NCBI RefSeq assembly: GCF_000632715.1
Contig: NZ_BAWO01000025.1
Coordinates: 1-36,093 of the forward strand
Source of the DNA: Parageobacillus caldoxylosilyticus NBRC 107762
Lineage (GTDB): Bacteria; Bacillota; Bacilli; Bacillales; Anoxybacillaceae
Length of the DNA stretch: 36,093 bases
Direction: 5' to 3'
Part shown: positions 32,729 through 36,093 of the stretch, one piece after another
How positions within the stretch are numbered: the stretch's first letter is position 1
Layout of the letters: every line of letters starts with the position of its first letter
Translations under genes and position numbers: made by a program
Notes under the pieces: model-generated
Databases searched by the model: none
What the model was told of the DNA's origin: nothing
The model's input: only the letters and a program-made list of their open reading frames with translations

Positions 32729-33745
32729 TCAACGTGATAACGAATAAGACAGCCATTCTACTTTCGGAAGAGAAAGGTGGCGGCTTGATAAACCGACAAT
32801 GTCCATAAATGAAGCAAGAAATTGCTCATGCTCGCGTGAACGGGCGATGATGCTCTGCAGCATATGCACATATTGCTGTTTTTCCCGTTCATCGTCTGAC
32901 ATATAATATCCTTCGACACATTCAAAATAATGAAGCGGAAACAGAAGACGAGCGTATACAAGACGCCAGGCAAACGGAGATAAAGGGGTTTGGCGCTCAT
33001 AATCGCGGAAAAATTGCCTTATCTCGCCGACGGAATGATGCCCCTTTTTGACGTATAAATAACGAACCCATTCCGCTAAATCTCGCGCGCAATGATCGTA
33101 TACCCAATCGGTAGGCAACTTCTGCTCTTTTCCCTCCACCCATCCAGAATTCGGAATCCGCTCATGGCAAAAAGTGGCGTAATCAATGCCGAACGGCTCC
33201 TCATCCAACTCCGTATCGGCAACATATTGAATCGCGTTTTCAGCAAGCGCAAGATAATATGGAAACGATTCAATCAAGAGTCGATCAAACATCGTTTCCA
33301 TCCCCATGGCTATTTTATTTTTCCAAAATTCCTCCATTTGATCGACTCGTTTTCCCCAAAGTTCTTTCCATTGGCCGATCCGCCGGCAATGAACGAGCGG
33401 AAGCGGACATGTGCGGCCACGTTGATGAAATTTTGCTAACTCCCGCCCAACGGAAATATTTCTTGCATACGGCAGAAGCGGTGTACGAACAATAACAATG
33501 GGTTGTTCATTCCTATAAGCAACGAGCTTACCTGATTTCGTTTGCACAAATGATGCGACCGTCATATCCCCTTTGGATATTAAATAATTGCTCATTTTTT
33601 GCAGTTCCTCAAGCTCCGCTTCGCTGCGCCCGTAGACAGGGATAACGGTATAATACTGATGTTTATAGAGAAACGTGTAATACCGACCGTTTTTTTTCAT
33701 CCGCTCTGCTTCGATATCATATTCCTGGCGAATCCATGATTCCAT
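32729..33745 (-). CDS. yutH: Spore coat-associated kinase-like protein YutH
   Basis: The 338-residue protein is related to the CotS/YutH group of spore coat proteins, which share a degenerate aminoglycoside phosphotransferase fold. An N-lobe-like start (TFLYKHQYYTVIPVY) is seen. In the catalytic loop region DHCARDLAEWV, the Asp-x-x-x-x-Asn of active kinases is not preserved, so enzymatic activity is doubtful. In B. subtilis YutH is made in the mother cell under SigE. Here the ribosome site AAGGAGG precedes the ATG. Confidence 0.88.
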   Translation of the reverse strand: MESWIRQEYDIEAERMKKNGRYYTFLYKHQYYTVIPVYGRSEAELEELQKMSNYLISKGDMTVASFVQTKSGKLVAYRNEQPIVIVRTPLLPYARNISVGRELAKFHQRGRTCPLPLVHCRRIGQWKELWGKRVDQMEEFWKNKIAMGMETMFDRLLIESFPYYLALAENAIQYVADTELDEEPFGIDYATFCHERIPNSGWVEGKEQKLPTDWVYDHCARDLAEWVRYLYVKKGHHSVGEIRQFFRDYERQTPLSPFAWRLVYARLLFPLHYFECVEGYYMSDDEREKQQYVHMLQSIIARSREHEQFLASFMDIVGLSSRHLSLPKVEWLSYSLSR

Positions 33746-33901
33746 TGCTGTTCCCTCCTTTTAACAGTAATATATGAGGAGTTTTGCCAAAAAATCTGCA
33801 TTTCTTCATCACGAGCATCTATGTTTACAGAAGCGACACATTTATGTCATCATAAACATATATAATAAGAAAACAATTCCTTGAAGAAATAGGTGACGCT
33901 C

Positions 33902-34399
33902 ATGAAGGAACCAATTATGAACAATCTTGAACAAACCGCTCGCCAATGGCTGGAAGAGCGAGGGGTGACCATCAAAGATATTGCCGAACTTGTATATTAC
34001 CTACAATCGAAGTACCATCCTGATTTGAAACTGGAAGAATGTATTGAAAACGTAAACCGTGTCATTTCGAAACGCGAAGTGCAAAACGCGATCCTAACCG
34101 GCATTCAGCTTGATAAATTAGCGGAAGAGGGCAAATTAGACGAACCGCTGCAGTCCATTATTCATCGCGATGAAGGGCTCTACGGGGTGGACGAAATTTT
34201 AGCGCTGTCGATCGTTAACGTGTACGGATCGATTGGCCTTACGAACTATGGATACATTGATAAACAAAAGCCAGGCATTTTGCAATACTTAAATGATAAA
34301 TCAACCGGAAAATGCAATACGTTTTTAGATGATATCGTCGGCGCCATTGCGGCCGCTGCTTCAAGCCGCTTAGCGCACCGGGCTGCGAATACGGAATAA
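33902..34399 (+). CDS. yutG: Phosphatidylglycerophosphatase A-like protein YutG
   Basis: The 165-residue protein belongs to the PgpA/YutG family: ARQWLEERGVTIKDIAELVYYLQ, the VDEILALSIVNVYGSIGLTNYGYID core and FLDDIVGAIAAAASSRL. PgpA dephosphorylates phosphatidylglycerophosphate. YutG lacks the membrane segments of enterobacterial PgpA and is probably soluble, so its substrate is uncertain. ATG 33902 has AGGTG six bases upstream. ATG 33917 with AAGGA is an equally possible start. It is divergent from yutH and ends at a strong terminator. Confidence 0.9.
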   Translation: MKEPIMNNLEQTARQWLEERGVTIKDIAELVYYLQSKYHPDLKLEECIENVNRVISKREVQNAILTGIQLDKLAEEGKLDEPLQSIIHRDEGLYGVDEILALSIVNVYGSIGLTNYGYIDKQKPGILQYLNDKSTGKCNTFLDDIVGAIAAAASSRLAHRAANTE

Positions 34400-34413
34400 A
34401 CATGGCTTTATAG

Positions 34414-34457
34414 CAAAAAAGCCGCCGCTCTTTCGCGGAAGAGCGGCGGCTCTTTTA
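34414..34457. terminator. Strong bidirectional terminator between yutG and yutF
   Basis: Perfect 12-base arms GCCGCCGCTCTT (34421-34432) and AAGAGCGGCGGC (34439-34450) with a six-base loop, an A-run before and a T-run after. It serves the convergent yutG and yutF. Confidence 0.95.
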
Positions 34458-34482
34458 GCATTTTTCCCGAGAAGTCTCCCTT

Positions 34483-34515
34483 CCTCTAAACGGAGTGAAG
34501 GAGGGAGAGGTTCAT
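34483..34515 (-). repeat. Hairpin repeat, copy B (first copy at 1157-1192)
   Basis: On the minus strand this 33-base unit matches copy A at 31 positions. It supplies the TGA stop of yutF. Here the stem is CTCCCTCCT with AGGAAGGGAG (one bulged A). The two differences from copy A fall in and beside the stem, and one is compensated in the opposite arm, so the hairpin is conserved although the sequence changes. Confidence 0.6.
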
Positions 34516-35282
34516 ATGCGGTCCATCCATTCCCGTAATGAATCGGCAGTATAAGTCGGCTGTTTTTCATATTGTTGCAGCAGCTCTTTTGTCGTTACCC
34601 CGGTATGGACAAGCAGCGTATCGATTCCGGCGTTCATCCCCGCCATAATATCGGTATCGTAATAATCACCGATCATCAGTGTTTCCTCTCTTGGAACTCC
34701 TAACACTTTTAACGCCTGTTCCATAATCACTTTCTCCGGTTTGCCAATAAAAATCGGCTGTACTTGTGTGGATACCGCGACAACGGCTGTAAGTGCGCCA
34801 TTACCCGGCAGCAACCCCCGCTCGGTCGGAATGGCGATATCAGCATTGGTTGAAATAAATGTCGCCCCGTTGCGCACGGCTAAACAGGCAATTGCCAGTT
34901 TTTCATATGTAATGCTGCGGTCAATTCCCATCACCACAAAGTCCGCGTCTTCTTTCGCGAACGTGAATCCTTTTTCCTCGAGCGCGGTGCGGATTCCTTC
35001 TTCCCCAATGACATAAACGGAAGCATCTGGCTTTCTTTCAAAAATATAATTAGCGGTTGCCTGGCTGGTCGTAAATACATGTTCTGCTGCCGCCGGAACG
35101 CCGAATGACTGCAATTTCTCCGCTACTTGCGCCGGCGTGCGCGACGAGTTATTGGTCACAAACAAATACGGAATGCCTTTCCGGTGCAATTCCTTTACAA
35201 AGTCGCGGGCTTCCGCAATGCATTCGGTTCCGCGGTACATCGTTCCGTCCAAATCGATTAAATAACCGTTATACTTTTTCAA
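34512..35282 (-). CDS. yutF: HAD-family phosphatase YutF (NagD type)
   Basis: This 256-residue class IIA HAD hydrolase has the nucleophile motif DLDGT (Asp10, Asp12), motif II TNNSSRTP, the motif III lysine in FIGKPEKVIM, and the metal motif GDYYDTDIMAGMNAG. NagD-type enzymes dephosphorylate small sugar or nucleotide phosphates; the substrate is not known. The start is TTG 35282 (MKKYNGYLIDL), six bases after GGGGTG, giving exactly the B. subtilis YutF length. Longer starts are rejected. Its last codons run into hairpin repeat B. Confidence 0.93.
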   Translation of the reverse strand: MKKYNGYLIDLDGTMYRGTECIAEARDFVKELHRKGIPYLFVTNNSSRTPAQVAEKLQSFGVPAAAEHVFTTSQATANYIFERKPDASVYVIGEEGIRTALEEKGFTFAKEDADFVVMGIDRSITYEKLAIACLAVRNGATFISTNADIAIPTERGLLPGNGALTAVVAVSTQVQPIFIGKPEKVIMEQALKVLGVPREETLMIGDYYDTDIMAGMNAGIDTLLVHTGVTTKELLQQYEKQPTYTADSLREWMDRI

Positions 35283-35345
35283 CGTTTTCACCCCTTTTTC
35301 ATCTTGCACATATACCCAACTTTATAAAAACAAGCGAAAAATGTC

Positions 35346-35387
35346 AAAAAGTAAACACGCTTCAGCAAACTACAGAAGCGTGCTTAC
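35346..35387 (-). terminator. Terminator of yutE
   Basis: Thirteen-base arms GTAAACACGCTTC (35351-35363) and GAAGCGTGCTTAC (35375-35387) pair with one mismatch around an 11-base loop. The minus strand then has a five-T run. It lies 22 bases after the yutE stop. Confidence 0.85.
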
Positions 35388-35409
35388 GATACGATGAAAA
35401 TGCTGTGGC

Positions 35410-35847
35410 TTAATTGCGAAACGCCGACACCGGACCGAGCTCGTTTTCTAAATACGTGCGCACGGCTATTGGATACGCTTGAAGAACCGCAAAATATTTT
35501 TGCATATCTTCCCGCAATTTCTTATGATCGACGTTCGTATAATGGTGCACCAGCATTTTCCGATGGGCAATGATCGCTTTTAATGCTTTGGCATCCTCTT
35601 CTGTTATTACCTTTTCGTCCGTTAAAATATCGATAATATCTTCGTAACTGCCCGGATCTCTCATAATAAATCCGTCAATCATGGCATTTCCGACATCTAA
35701 AATGGCCTCAATCACTAAATGGGCAATCCGCTCTAAAGCAAGCCGGGATAATTCGTCATCCCACTCCGCTTTTTCCTTATAAATATGCAGCATTTTTTCC
35801 ATATAACGTAATGTTTCCTCGATTTTATTACGATCGACAAAATACAT
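35410..35847 (-). CDS. yutE: DUF86/HepT-like protein YutE
   Basis: This 145-residue all-helical protein of the DUF86 family is orthologous to B. subtilis YutE. It contains the RX4HXY motif of HepT ribonuclease toxins: Arg96, His101, Tyr103 in HRKMLVHHY. In toxin systems HepT pairs with a MntA nucleotidyltransferase, but no such gene is adjacent here, so it may be a domesticated homolog. Its ATG at 35847 follows a GGAGG-type site. Expression ends at the terminator at 35346. Confidence 0.88.
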   Translation of the reverse strand: MYFVDRNKIEETLRYMEKMLHIYKEKAEWDDELSRLALERIAHLVIEAILDVGNAMIDGFIMRDPGSYEDIIDILTDEKVITEEDAKALKAIIAHRKMLVHHYTNVDHKKLREDMQKYFAVLQAYPIAVRTYLENELGPVSAFRN

Positions 35848-36007
35848 CGCAGTTTCCTCCCATATAGTTCTTTTTTTATTGTACCATAATCAACAGGACA
35901 TTTCCCCTATTGTCTGCTATGATAAAAATAACTTCAATTCTGATTTGGGGTATAAGCAGTTTGTTAAACATCTATAAAAATGTATCAAATCATATAAATA
36001 TCTCCTG

Positions 36008-36093
36008 TTATTGGCCGTGAAGAGGCGGATGTTCTCTATCTTTTCCATCGTCTCCTGTCTGAGGATAAAAAATCATCTCCCCTTTCCTCATGG
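36008..36093 (-). CDS. 3' end of an unidentified gene entering from the right edge
   Basis: A minus-strand frame is open from the edge to TAA at 36008-36010 and ends KDREHPPLHGQ. It contains an internal ATG at 36091, but no ribosome site at proper distance is visible, so the start is probably outside the window. In B. subtilis yutD lies next to yutE; whether this is its C-terminus I cannot tell. The 160 bases between it and yutE show nothing else. Confidence 0.35.
   Translation of the reverse strand, partial: MRKGEMIFYPQTGDDGKDREHPPLHGQ

Overview
The window is a chromosomal segment of a thermophilic or moderately GC-rich Bacillaceae, most likely Geobacillus, Parageobacillus or Anoxybacillus. 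This is inferred from the protein families, strong AGGAGG-type ribosome binding sites, frequent GTG/TTG starts, sporulation-linked genes (kapD, yutH) and gene order. The order closely follows the Bacillus subtilis yug-yui-yum-yut region: pgi, yugJ, yuzA, yugI, alaT-alaR, (yugF remnant), patB, kapD, bioY (yuiG), pepA (yuiE), yuiC, yuiB, yuiA, yumB, yumC, yutM, dapF, yuzB, yutJ, yuzD, yutI, hom-thrC-thrB, yutH, yutG, yutF, yutE. Most of it is therefore ordinary core genome with small accessory insertions and decayed pieces.

Layout. 1-1225: a small membrane protein gene, then a decayed tyrosine-recombinase frame ending in two structured repeats. 1226-9539: pgi, an iron alcohol dehydrogenase, yuzA, yugI, the alanine genes alaR-alaT, a 5' stub of yugF, patB, a lipoprotein Cu/Zn superoxide dismutase, an unknown 70-aa membrane protein and kapD. 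9704-12785: a plus-strand accessory run with an orphan molybdate-binding protein, a zinc-ribbon protein of unknown function, an ArsB/NhaD-type transporter and a small conserved protein. 12854-15640: a 52-aa gene, bioY with a BirA operator, and a ykaA-pit phosphate operon with PhoP-box-like repeats. 15697-20353: pepA, a leaderless cobalamin-binding-like protein, yuiC-yuiB-yuiA and a Nudix hydrolase. 20500-28183: a redox and Fe-S neighbourhood (type II NADH dehydrogenase with a Rex-like operator, ferredoxin-NADP reductase, IscA-like YutM, YuzB, YutJ, YuzD, Nfu-like YutI, with dapF) interrupted by an AT-richer pair (CBO0543-like membrane protein and CAP-domain lipoprotein). 28222-31492: the overlapping hom-thrC-thrB operon behind a strong promoter with a tandem operator-like repeat. 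31664-35847: a 2-hydroxyacid dehydrogenase, yutH, yutG, yutF and yutE, then the 3' end of a gene running in from the right edge.

I see no CRISPR array, rRNA, tRNA, intact prophage or intact insertion sequence. The most useful leads are a short hairpin repeat present at two distant gene ends with a compensatory base change, a roughly 100-nt imperfect inverted repeat beside the recombinase remnant, recognisable operators (BirA, Rex, PhoP-like, tandem thr repeat), the YuzB/YutJ/YuzD/YutI redox group in which YutJ has lost quinone-site hallmarks, a leaderless BtuF-like protein, an orphan HepT-like protein, and two small genes (46 and 52 aa) that length cut-offs easily miss.
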